Shown here piece by piece: positions 37,270-47,674 of a stretch of 64,000 nucleotides of DNA (positions within the stretch are counted from its first letter, which is position 1; each line of letters starts with the position of its first letter). Made by a program: the position numbers and the translations under genes. The notes under the pieces were generated by a model. The model worked only from the letters and a program-made list of their open reading frames with translations, did not search any database and was not told where the DNA came from. The DNA lies in NCBI GenBank assembly GCA_944990035.1, contig CALYLX010000065.1, positions 1-64,000 of the forward strand, given 5' to 3'. Origin of the DNA: Clitopilus passeckerianus (Eukaryota; Basidiomycota; Agaricomycetes; Agaricales; Entolomataceae).

Positions 37270-37820
37270 GTTCTACGACTACCCACGCGACTCCGACTCT
37301 AGAAGTATTGTCACAGATCCAACCCTCATATCCTCCCATGCTCTTGGCCATGTTGGCCAACATGTGAGCTTCGACCGCATCTGTCCACAAGTTTGTCCCT
37401 TCTCTAGGCCTTTATCTGCTCACGGAACCTTTCGTCGCCATTAATTCCAGAAATGCCGCATCTTAAAGCAGGGAGGACCAACAGCGTGTACTGTGCGTAA
37501 CTTTTTTTGAGCTGGCACATTCTCATGACGTCCGAGATCTGATTGCTCGTGTTACAGGCCTGTTATCTGCATCTGTGCCGAACCAATCGTTTACCCGTAA
37601 TCCGATGGTGTGGAGGGATCCGCGTTCGCTACAATTAAGGCAACTATAAATCTGCCTTGAGGCCTTGAGGTAGTTCGTTTGTGCATGTTGGGCCCCCGCC
37701 TTAATTCACCGGCTTCCGCCATGAACCACGTTTCGCCGGATTCGTATCTATCAACATTCGCTCATATACTCGAAATGGACTTGATAGGTCTGCATCGACG
37801 AACCACCTACCTACACATCC
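37270..37820. other. Intergenic region, promoter of the F-box-like gene
   Basis: No gene recognised. The transposon ends about 560 bases before the next start codon. Confidence 0.55.
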
Positions 37821-39132
37821 ATGTCCGCACAGAGAATCCAGCCCCTCCTACACCAAGATACCCTGGACCTTATAATTGATCGATGTGCCCTTGATGATTC
37901 CACACTCCAGTCCCTTGCCCTCGTCTGCAAGGCGTTCGTGCCGGAGGTACAGAAATGTATCTTTGAAACCGTTGAGCTCACCGCCACCGAAGACGATGCT
38001 AGGTCCAGAAGGCTCCACTCCCGCTTCTACGCCGTCATCTCTCAGCGGCCTCACATCGCCCACTACGTGCGAGAGTTCCTTGTGCGTGATATTTCGGGCG
38101 AGGATGATCCACCAGAGAACGAACGGTCGTCCTGGATCCGGGACGACCCTACCTTCCTTCACACCCTTCACATTCTGGCAAGAGCAGAACTACAGCGGTT
38201 TACCCTCGAGACCGATTTGTACTGGTCATCATTCCCCCTTCCCCTTAAACAGTCCCTCATAGGACTTATTCTGTCGCCTCCAATGAAGTATCTCGGCCTG
38301 TCCGGTCTGCGATCGTTTCCGAAGTCGTGCTGCACGGCACTCCGGCGCCTCGAAGAACTCTGCCTAATTGGGGTGGATATCTTCGCAGACGACGATCCTG
38401 ACGTTCCCGTGCAGGAAGTGGATGCAAGATCCCTGAATTGGATACAGATTGAGGACGTCACTCTCAAGAGTATTAATACCCTCATACCAGTTCTCTGTCC
38501 AAATCCGTCAGTCTGGAGCACCGGCCTCGCGTTCCCGGCTCTCGAAGCGATTCATGTCGGGCCCCAGACGGTCGAGGAGGCGGATGCTGTTTGCAACATC
38601 ATTCGCGCTGCGCGAAAGTCATTGAAGTACCTTCATTGGGAGTATTCGTTGAGGATTGACCTCCGTGAGTCTATTTAATCTTCGTGCAAGTATCCATGCT
38701 AACCTCCTTGTAGCCCCTGCCTTTAGTGTGATACCACTCGATCTGGCAGAGTTTGAACGTTTATATTGGCTCACGTTCGAAGTTTCTGCTATCGAGACAC
38801 TACAAGACGACGACTACTTCGAAGGCCTCATCTCGCTCCTTCAAACATCTCCTCCAGAATCCGAGCTCAACGTCCTCCACTTTACCGTGTACTTCTCCGA
38901 GCCCGAGGAGGCACAAACCTCTCTGTTATACCACGACAGCTGGGAAGCTCTCAAGCAAGTTCTCACACCAGACCAGTTTCCAGCACTAAATGAAGTTCGC
39001 GTTCAAGTCTGTCTGCTTGGTGCTGATGAAGATGTCGAAGACTCAGAGGAGCTGCAAAATCTTATCTCGGGTAGGCTCCATAATGAACATGCTCGACACA
39101 CCCTTAGCGTCTCCATCGATGCTGGTATGTAG
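37821..39132 (+). CDS. F-box-like protein
   Basis: Two exons (37821-38664 and 38714-39132) join in frame. The N-terminus has an F-box-like helix pattern: LHQDTLDLIIDRCALDDSTL, then QSLALVCKAFVPEVQKCIF. The remaining 350 residues are leucine-rich without regular repeats, with blocks such as LILSPPMKYLGLSGLRSFP and RRLEELCLIGVDIF. This is the standard agaricomycete F-box-like layout, thought to recruit substrates to SCF ubiquitin ligases. The substrate is unknown. The stop overlaps a possible GTATGT donor, so a further exon cannot be fully excluded. Confidence 0.8.
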
Positions 39133-39547
39133 TATAAGGCTTAGACCAGAGCAAACCAAAACGAATATAGCGCACATTCCTGTACAATATAGTAATTAAC
39201 TACCTTACATTCAGAACAAATGTAAATATCATTTCCCTTCAGACGGCGTGAAGCAAGGTCAACCTGCTGCGCAAGGTCGGGGCTCGGCTGGCAACTCTCA
39301 GCACATGAGAAAGCACTTGTCCTGAGTTTAAGAGCGAGATTAACGCTTGAGAAAGAAGTAACATCGACGAAGATATTGGATTACACAGCGATACTTTGAA
39401 TTTCTTGGGCCTAGCGGGTACTGTAACAGTTGGGGAACGGAACCATGGCCATCGACCAATTGATTCGCACTGCTGCGTAAAACGGAACGCGTCAATCACG
39501 TGGAATTGTGGTCAAGTGTCACCGTCACGAACGCGTCGCGTCACGCA
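39133..39547. other. Intergenic region, no gene seen
   Basis: A frame open upstream of 39548 begins with GTG, not ATG; nothing else recognised. Confidence 0.55.
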
Positions 39548-41444
39548 ATGATTATTCTGTTTCGTGGCACACACGATGAAGACGTCGACGACAATGGCGT
39601 ACAGATTCAAAAACGGGTCCTCGCACCTCCAGCGAATCCACCATTATACCAGCAACCAGAATATACCCAAAGCGCTGTTCCTTCCCTCTCATGGATATGC
39701 CTCACCCGCCTCATGGGATTTTACGACCAATTAGACCAATTAGACTTCCGGTTGCGTTATCTCCCGGACAGGTCAGACATCCTAAGCCTCAAACTACCAG
39801 TGGATCCGCGTTTATGGGCAACTATTACTCAGCTCTACGATGATTTACCAGAAGACTGGTTAGAGTACGAACTGCCTCTTTCTGACCAGAACGTGCCATT
39901 ATTGCAACGAATTCCGAGCTCTCCACGATTTGCTCTGGTAACGTTGTTGGACATTCCAAGCTGTACCCACTTCTCCGATGAAACCGCCGCCGCTCTCAGT
40001 GCGCTTCACTCCCTCGTTGCGCTGGATGCTAGCTCCACCACCCTAACGGACTATGGGATCAAGACCCTCGCCGATGGTCTGTTATGGGTTGACGAGGCTT
40101 CGGAACGACGTGGCCTCTGGAATCTACGTATATTGCGCCTGCGTAATTGTCGAAACCTTACCAATGAAGCATACATCCACATCATGCGTTTCCCCCTGCT
40201 TTCCGTATTGGACCTTCAAGGTACCAACTGCCGACAATCGAACAAGATCCCTTTTCGCCCCAGCACTGGCATGCAATCGATCTTCTTCTTCCCTTCACCT
40301 CTGGCTGCTTCCCTCGATGCCCTGATGACGTCCAGATCCGAAACATTTGCTGCTCAAACCGTAGCCAAGCTTTCCATACGGTCTCTAAACCACCCCCTCA
40401 AAAATCCTAGGCCGAAGGCCCGAACAGCTACTGCTTGGACTTTCATTGAAAATCCGCTGCCGACAGCGTCAAAGGTGGGCTAATTCGTATGTTGGCTGAG
40501 TCGCCTACTAACATTGGCGATAGATCATCGCAGCAACTATACCTTCGGATGAACTACCTGCACGAGGATCAGGTCTCCCTTCAGACATTGATCAGCTAGG
40601 GATCAACCCACGGAGCTTCTATACCTCGATTTCGGCCTCAAGTCTTACTTCAGCCGGCGCCACAGGACCCACTGGTACCTACAACAGATATCATGCAAAG
40701 AAGCACTATCCCGGTGCAAACGCCTCAGCCTTCGATGTCACCTTTTCCACCAACGCACCCTACATGGCCCTCTATAGGCCACCGCCTCCCGAATCGTTTC
40801 TTGAGGAGCACTGTACAAGGCTCCTCAACGAGAAGCGCTCCAGGCAACAAGCATCCTTGGGTGGTATTGGCCGTGATGCTTCGTTAGGCACTGCCTCAAT
40901 TGATAGGGGAGGCCGAAGCACATTCGCGGGGCTTTCCCAGACACGTATAGATAGCCTACGCGAGAGCGTCCGGCGGCGGAATGCTCAAACTACCTCCTCC
41001 AGCAGCAGCACCAGACCCAAAGCTTCGAGAAACCCCTTCAAACGCCACAGCCTGGATTCCTCCTTGACAAAGTGTCCCGAAATTCCAGCCGTCTGCGAAC
41101 GAAAGAGTCCCGCTTCATCATCAAGCAGTACGCCCTCCAAAGGGTTTAAACCGATATCTTCCATTGAAGTCCCCGCTCTCCCGAATGGGCCTCCAAAACG
41201 ACCAAAGCCCATGAAGCAAGCTCATATCTCATCCGAGTCGTTGGTTACCGTCAATCCGTCACCTTCAGGGTTTCGACCAGTGGCTACCACAGTGAAAGCC
41301 AGCTCGAAGGTGGAAGTTGATGTACCCCGAAAGCGAATTAAGAAGCAAAGCTCAGAGGCTGGAGTCAGTATCGGCTCCAAGGACCTCGTCGAAAAACGTC
41401 GTGCATCATTTGACTGGCAAGGTTGGAGTCGTCGTCCAGGGTAG
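39548..41444 (+). CDS. Leucine-rich-repeat-like protein with disordered tail
   Basis: Two exons (39548-40474 and 40524-41444), in frame across a GTGGGC to TAG intron. The first ATG in frame is 39548 (MIILFRGTHDEDVDDNG). The middle has RNI/AMN1-like leucine-rich repeats: TLLDIPSCTHFSDETAAAL, HSLVALDASSTTLTDYGIKT, ILRLRNCRNLTNEAYIHIMR and LLSVLDLQGTNC. The C-terminal 300 residues are Ser/Pro/Arg/Lys-rich, with basic clusters (PRKRIKKQS) that could be nuclear signals, ending FDWQGWSRRPG. The repeats suggest a protein-interaction scaffold, possibly nuclear. No F-box was seen. Confidence 0.72.
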
Positions 41445-42550
41445 CAGGTAAATACTACCATGCTGAAGCTACATCGTCCTACTTTATAATGTGAAATACG
41501 AGTTCCATTTAACGTACCAACGAACGAAGGTTAGGTTTTTGAAGGTTTGCCGGGCTATAGGACGCGACGCGTCCTGGTCAGGTGATCAAACGGCCAGACC
41601 GCAGATTGAAGAAGCGAGAACTCGGACCGACAACGCCGACGTCTCCTCAATGTTCTCCAAGTCTTTCGATCGGAAACAGAAGTTACTTCGAGCCATACTC
41701 GTAACCACAGGCTTCTGCGCCGACGTCCCAGACGTTTATCTACTTATCGGCCTTGCTGTACCTCGAAGCAACCCTCAATTTGCCATTCCACGCGGAATCG
41801 GCTCACTCGAAATTTTGGGCTTCACACCCCTCCACAACCCGATCAGAATATCTCCCTATGTCGCTTTCAAACATCGATGGTGTTGTCAAATCTTCTCATG
41901 TAGGCTGGAAAGTGCATCCCCCGGGGCCCGGAAAAGTTCAGCCGTTCTCTACGGAAGAGCCTGTCCTCCGAGGCATTGTTTGAACGTTTGAAAGCAGGCA
42001 AGCTGAGCCCAGATGTCTTGAATTCTTCTGCGGTCTATCACCTTCGCTCTTGACAAGACTGTGTTTGCCGACGTTGTACGAAGCTTTGGCTTGACTAAAG
42101 GCGACATCCGACAGCCTGCTGTGGGAAGAGGCCTGTCCGGCGCCGCTTGCCGATTTCGTAAATCAACAGATCCTTCGAACATTTTTACTCTTGTAGTCGC
42201 CTTGCAATCATGATACCGTAACTCCTTTGATACTATACTCGAGGAACATTGGCACGGTGTGGTATCTGCGGTTGGTCCTTCTTTCTCCCAGTAATGTAAA
42301 GGGGAAGAGTATCTGGTTTTTGTAGAGGAATAGGACAAATAGATGGGCTAGATGGACTAGGCTGCGGCTACGGAAACACCTCAAAGGTCTGGCATCTCCG
42401 TTCAGAGAAAGCATCCATTCCTTCTCACCAAATTTCAGGTATGATTCTCCGTGTCATTATCTGTCAATCAAGGGGTGTAGACCGCTTTACTTTGCTCCCC
42501 TCAATATTTTCTTGTTACTCAGTACTTAGCATTCTCGTAAGCAATCCTTC
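41445..42550 (+). other. Coding-like fragments of an unrecognised gene or remnant
   Basis: Plus-strand stretches look coding but lie in different frames. One block (about 41915-42050) reads through ALFERLKAGKLSPDVLNSSA to a stop. Another (about 42045-42213) reads DKTVFADVVRSFGLTKGD and ends LVVALQS. A frame between them ends near 41983. No splice pair joining them in frame was found. It could be a small gene with unseen introns or a decayed one. No family is recognised. Confidence 0.3.
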
Positions 42551-42553
42551 GCG

Positions 42554-42561
42554 TATATAAA
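42554..42561 (+). promoter_or_regulatory. TATA box of the knottin-like gene
   Basis: TATATAAA about 70 bases upstream of ATG 42629. Confidence 0.6.
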
Positions 42562-42628
42562 GCCCACTACAATTCTCAAATCCTCAACCCAGGTTATCTG
42601 ACCTTGTACTCTCTCAACAACTATAATC

Positions 42629-42948
42629 ATGAAGCTCGCTGCCACCTCTTTTTTCGCCAAGGCCCTTCTCCTTAACTGCCTTTTAGTCTTAGGGGTATCG
42701 GCCGGTGGGTGTGCTCATCATACTGCCTATATGGCATCCTAATGATCTCTTATAGCCTCTCCTCGATGCAATGCACTGTACTTACCTTGCATGGCCGACG
42801 CCGATTGTTGCGCCACTATGAAATGCGTTCGTGGCCCAACGGCCCCTTATGGCGTAAGTACCACCGATTCCGCCGCTGTGTTATACCCATTCTTATTTTT
42901 ATCGCGTTGTAGAACTGCTACACAATGCCCACTACAACTGCATCTTGA
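42629..42948 (+). CDS. Secreted cysteine-knot (knottin-patterned) small peptide
   Basis: Three exons (42629-42704, 42756-42853, 42913-42948) with good splice sites give 69 residues. The first about 25 form a signal peptide (MKLAATSF, a Leu-rich core, Val-Ser-Ala cleavage). The mature part, about 44 residues, has six cysteines spaced C-x6-C-x5-CC-x4-C-x10-C. This is the inhibitor-cystine-knot order, with the adjacent CC pair. Introns fall between the signal and the knot and just before the last cysteine. A TATA box lies 70 bases upstream. Knottin-type peptides act as protease inhibitors, antimicrobials, channel blockers or plant-facing effectors; the sequence does not show which. One extra cysteine lies in the signal peptide. 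No known toxin was recognised. Confidence 0.78.
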
Positions 42949-43092
42949 ATACTCGTCCGCACATGGGCGACTAACTCACCTAGAAGGACGCTTAGGCATC
43001 GCTCCGTTATGACCTATTAGACTATTAGAAGAACAGCACTTCATCTCATTGCGCAATAGATGTTCTGATTTACAACCGTGTATCACCGGAGC

Positions 43093-44235
43093 TCATAAGT
43101 ACTTCTTGAACCACGCCACAGTCTCGTTAAATGCTCCTTCCTTCCCGGCCTTCACTTTCGGGTTATTGAGATCACCTCTCACGGCGAACCCATGTGTGCA
43201 ACCATCAAAATGGACACGTTTGTAGCCGGGGTGGAAGGCACCCAGGATTGAGTCGGCTGCCTTACAAGCCTCTTCTGGGAAAGGTTTATCGACTTCGCAG
43301 CTGTTAATGAGAAGTGGCGCCTTCGAGACGCTAAGATATTTCTGTTCGCAAAGAGTGTAAGTATTAAGATATAAGTATGAGGGATTCTGGAAAACGCGTA
43401 CCTCAAGGTCACTAGGGATTTCCAAGCGGGAAGGATGTGCGACTACCGAAACTTTGATGATGTTCTCGAAAGCTAGATCGAAGACATATCGACCTATTTT
43501 AAATCGGGCATTAGAATACAATACCACCGTAACAGGACTCGACCACTCATACCTCCAAAGCAATACCCGGTAGCAGCAAAATCAGTTACACCTTGCTCTT
43601 TTAAAGCGTTGATCACCTTATCCAGAGGAGGCCGGGTCTGTGCAGATTCGTGTTTCGCCAACCATTCTTCACGGTTGAATGTGCTCTGTAGTAGTAAAAC
43701 GATCAATGAAGTTCGCTAGAGAATCCGACAAATACAACTTACCCCTGGAGCCAGTGCACTATCTGGGAGAGGATCCCCGTTGAAGTAATCGGGAACGATG
43801 GTCTTCGAGGCAATCTTTTAGTCTTGGGTCCACAGGGATAGATATGTATACATACTTTGAAGCCATTCTTAGCAAAGCTATCCGCGAGAAGCTGAAGCAG
43901 TCGAGAATGAGTGAGGCTTTCAAGAGTTATGACGTCTTTGACTGACTTGATTATTGATGAGTTGGGGTCCAAAGACATCGGTCAGGACTAATACGACCTT
44001 GTTGGCCGAGAACTCCCCAGCTGGGGTTGCTACATATGACTGCACACCGCCAACCTCTTCCCATTGACCTGCAGCGGATAAAGTAAGAGTTTGGATCGTC
44101 AACAAGGAAGAATCTTTTACCCTGAGCTTCACCTTCGTGAATGACGCCTACAAAGAACGAGTGCTCAATATTTTCAAAGGCAGTGACGATCGCGGGTATA
44201 ATCTTACCGGAAACACAGTCGTTGCAGAGAGACAT
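43093..44235 (-). CDS. Dienelactone hydrolase family protein
   Basis: A cytosolic alpha/beta hydrolase that opens lactone or ester rings. The start at 44235 gives MSLCNDCVSG, the usual fungal opening; an earlier in-frame ATG at 44265 is less likely. Small exons follow: GVIHEGEAQG, then EEVGGVQSYVATPAGEF and KVVLVLTDVFGPQLINN. The nucleophile Cys is in GYCFGG, the Asp in NSCEVDKPFPEEA and the His in GCTHGFAVRGD, so the Cys-Asp-His triad is complete. It ends NETVAWFKKYL, stop at 43093-43095. About six introns. The substrate could be dienelactone from aromatic breakdown or another small ester. Confidence 0.92.
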
Positions 44236-44493
44236 GGTAAAAGTGTTGAAGTTCGAGAACACCATCCATGGTGGATCTTTATACAGAAATATCAGTGCTG
44301 GCTATTTTTAGCAATTTGAATCGGTCAACGATCCGGTCGATTGACAGCCTCATTGCATTGTAATCTTTCGATTTCTATCCCGGGCCATGGCATCGAATTT
44401 AACTCGTTGGAAACATCATTGAGCGTACAGCCAAGCTCTGCTATCTATTGAATATGAAGATGGTCTGCCCTTTCCCCAACTCATACATGAAAA

Positions 44494-45445
44494 TTAGGCC
44501 CAGTCTCGTTCTCGAAGATCGATTGTATTCTGTTTATGGATGAGCATCACTCATACGTACGAGGGGATTATGATTTGACCTACCTTCAACATCAGTCGCA
44601 GCCGAATTGGTATCTCTTTATTCTCTGTCATCGCCTTCATGGTAACAAATTGGGCGTCAAGCTCCTCCTTCGCTTCAGCCTTCTGATCTAGCTCCTTCCC
44701 ACATGCCCTGAGTATCCGACATAAGGTTTCGATGGCTTTGGGAGTCGGAGTTCCCTCTTCACTAACGATATCTTTTACAGAATTGAGTAATATCCATGGG
44801 GTCACTATCTTCACTTCAAAGAGATTGATGAGGAGGCTAATAACGCCGCTCTGCCAGCCTTCCAGCAGGCCAGGTGCTAGCTTATGGCGAATGCTAGGCT
44901 TTGTCCCGTCTTTTGATCTTCTAATGATGTGAGTTACTTTGGTAACGAGAAGGAAGTCGTCTTGCAGAAACTCGAGGAGGTATCTCCTGATGAGACCAGC
45001 ACCGACAACTGGTCCCCCTTCCTTGTTGAGTACATCAGGGTCTTGGATCTCCCTCGATAGACTCTTCATGAGAAACACGAATACGCGAGTAAAGTGGGAT
45101 ATGTGTGCTGGATCCGCCCTCTTTGCTATCCCATAGGTGCCTTGAATGACTGCCCAAAGGGATACGGGGTCAGTCTCCTTTTTGGACCGATGGCATATGT
45201 CAAGCAGTTGGCCGGCTTTGGACTCCAAGTTAACGCCGTCGAGGTCCTGGAGTATCACAACGACTTCTTTTCTGACCGCTGGAAGATACGAATGAGGAAA
45301 GGTCCAGCAAGCGGTTTGGTCATTAGGATATCGTACCTCTTTCAACCTCGATTGTACCTTCCTCATCGTCCGCTGGAGATGAGGAAGGGACAACCGCGGC
45401 GGGCGTATGCTCTTCTTGGGCAGGTTCGGCGTTTGTATCAGCCAT
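44494..45445 (-). CDS. Compact MIF4G-domain protein (eIF4G-like core)
   Basis: Start at 45445 (MADTNAEPAQEEHTPAAVVP). A short acidic N-terminus leads through an intron into AVRKEVVVILQDLDGVNLES. The HEAT-like MIF4G fold is followed by matching blocks: KAGQLLDICHRSKKE, VVGAGLIRRYLLEFLQDDF, GLLEGWQSGVISLLINLFEV, PKAIETLCRILRACGKELDQ and PIRLRLMLK. A last exon ends NTIDLRERDWA, as the domain does in eIF4G (where it reads IDLR-x-x-W). About 280 residues in total. The eIF4E-binding part and the rest of eIF4G are missing. It may be a translation modulator or a decayed paralog. The start and the two introns are inferred from domain continuity. Confidence 0.8.
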
Positions 45446-46009
45446 GTAGGTGTGTGATGATGAGGCAGGTCAAAGGAAGTCAAAGGCAATAAGCACCTGA
45501 GTCCCATATATTTCGTTAAGGATTCGGCCGATCAAGCAACCCAAACGGCAGCTTCATCAATTCAACCCAGAAGCCACTTCAGCTACGACAGTTGGGCTAG
45601 CAGTTCCCAGAAATTCTGGCGTTTGCAATATGCAGACATTGAGAACCACAAGTGATTTTATTCAAAGCATAGTAAAAGATAGGTAGGCAGCCGTCAGACC
45701 CACTTAGGTTGAAGTCAAGATTCAAGAATCTAAATCCTGCTTACCTCATCACCGCGCTTTTAGCAATGCACGGCCTCCTTCAGGCCATCACGGTGTCGAC
45801 CATGGTCTAGTGGCATGTCCACTACGTTACCGCTCCATTGACTCAACCTCGACTCATTACCTTCCAGGAGGTTATAGCAGCCAATTACACTTGAACTTTG
45901 ACTCGCCTCTTCTTCAAGCTTGGTCCTTCTGGAGAGCAAACTTCTATCTCTCGCATTGACATAGCTCTGAGGACGACTTGCAGCTCGGCGCTCTGACTGA
46001 AATACCGTC
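45446..46009. promoter_or_regulatory. Shared promoter region of two divergent genes
   Basis: 560 bases separate the MIF4G gene (minus) from the PUA-like gene (plus). No coding signal; overlapping minus frames here are shadows of the next gene. Confidence 0.5.
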
Positions 46010-46954
46010 ATGGGATTGGTTAAGCCTCGACATGTAAAGGCGAAGGTCTCGAAGCAGCAGCGCCTGGATGTGCCTCCGACGACAGGCAGGACCAGCAAGA
46101 ACCAGACAGATGTCATTTTGCCTACTACGGTATGTACCTTTTGACTCTCCCGCCTTTCACATGTCCCGTCTATCCAAAGCGAGAAACCGTACATTCCTTG
46201 CCGCTGTCACTTCCCCCGTGTTTACTGTTACTGACCTATTATCTTATAGGACGACTGCATGCAGAAAATCCTCAAAGGCGAGAAGAACTTCGAATTCCGG
46301 AAATACCTCCTTCCAAAGACAGTCAAGCGAGTCTGGTTCTACGTCAAAGCGCCTTTCTCCTGCATTGCCTACATCTGCGAAATCGAACCCGGCGTGTCTC
46401 GACTAGAGCCCGGCTTCACATCACTCCCTTTGACTGGGTTATGGAACGACTGCTTCAACAACCATGATCCCTGCTTGAAGGGATTCGACTATGCGTATTA
46501 TATCAGGAGCGCGTATGTGGTGAAGGAGCCGTTACACCTGGATGAGATGAAGGCGCTGTATGGAGTCAGCTGTGCACCCAGAGGCATGGTGTACGTTCCT
46601 GAGAAGATGAAGGAGGAGGTATGGGCGGGAGATGGGTCGAGGTTGGTGGTAGGTGGTGTGGGGAAGGTGCTTGATAGAGGCAAGAGGCAGGACGAGGGAC
46701 AGGTGACTCACGTCCGGCCTCCTGTCAAGAAGGTCGTGAAGGTCGTGAGGACTGGCAGTCTTATGGATGTGGACATGGATGGTGGCGACACGGATGTGGA
46801 AGAAGATGAAGAAGAGGCTGCACCACTGCCTCAGCAGCAGCCTGCTCAGCGAACAAGGTTGAGCCACAAAAGAGGACGGTCATCTATGTCCATGGACCTT
46901 TCAATGAGCTCGATAAATGGACTCAAGTCGAGGGCGAAGCGCCAGAAAACCTGA
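46010..46954 (+). CDS. PUA/ASCH-like domain protein with nuclear-type tail
   Basis: Exon one starts MGLVKPRHVKAKVSK at 46010 and is basic. The intron (GTATGT to TATAG) leads into DDCMQKILKGEKNFEFRKYL, a classic ASCH/PUA opening in which a Lys/Gly-Glu-Lys loop precedes the FRKY strand. Next come VKRVWFYVKAPFSCIAYICE and the GLWNDCFN region. After about residue 180 the chain becomes disordered. It has basic, then acidic (GGDTDVEEDEEEAAP) and Gln-rich stretches, ending in Ser/Lys/Arg-rich sequence. The fold binds RNA or modified bases in relatives. A nuclear RNA- or DNA-associated role is likely but unproven. Confidence 0.75.
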
Positions 46955-47674
46955 CATCTACGAAATGGACATTCTATCTTTACATATCGTACTTGTCTCG
47001 TCTATATATTTTGTACCCTCTTGACGTATACCGTAATGACTATTTGCGCCGCCTTGCCTTCGAATAGCCATGGTCTACGGCATCTTGCTGCCCATGGAGA
47101 TTAGACGGCGTCAACCGGCGTCCGAAGTGATGTAGTCATTTTTTTCAATACTTACCCTGCTTCATGTCGTTGTTGGGTTGTCCCGTCGACAAGGCTCGAC
47201 CGCGATCGTATGGCCAGGTGGGTTCTTTCAGCCGTACCTTTTCCGGTGTTTTGAAGTTGTTGGAAGGCTGTACGAAGACGAGGGCGAATAGGCTTTTCGA
47301 CTTTCTTCAAGCAATTGCATTCTGTTATTCAGGAGCCTTCTATACTTCCGTTTCTCTGTATTTTTTTTGTTCCATGATTGATGTCATGGTTCCAGATTTT
47401 TCTCCTGTCAAGGACGGATGGCGAACAAAGATTCTGATAGGTCCTCGGCAAAATGTTGCCGTTCTATGATGTTGCCACCACGTGTTTCGCGTGAGAGCAA
47501 AATTTACATTTGTCATCCTTGCGTCGGCCAATACCACCTCCTCTGAGCTAGCGTGTGGCTGTTGTCACTTCACACTCCACTTTCGTTTCTTTCCCTTCTC
47601 CTCTTCAACAACAACCCTTAACGCCGTTTTTGTCGTCGCCGCCGTCTAGTTCGTCGACAGAACAGCAAGCGGCA
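46955..47674. other. Intergenic region, promoter of the chitin synthase
   Basis: Pyrimidine-rich upstream sequence. The frame at 47164-47469 has no known domain. The frame open before 47675 begins with GTG and is treated as 5' leader. Confidence 0.55.

Noticed and set aside
45760..46194. Minus-strand open frame of 144 residues
   Set aside because: It lies across the promoter and first exon of the PUA-like gene in antisense, without a domain.
47555..47674. Longer N-terminus for the chitin synthase
   Set aside because: That frame opens with GTG, not ATG. The first ATG is at 47675 and gives a typical start.
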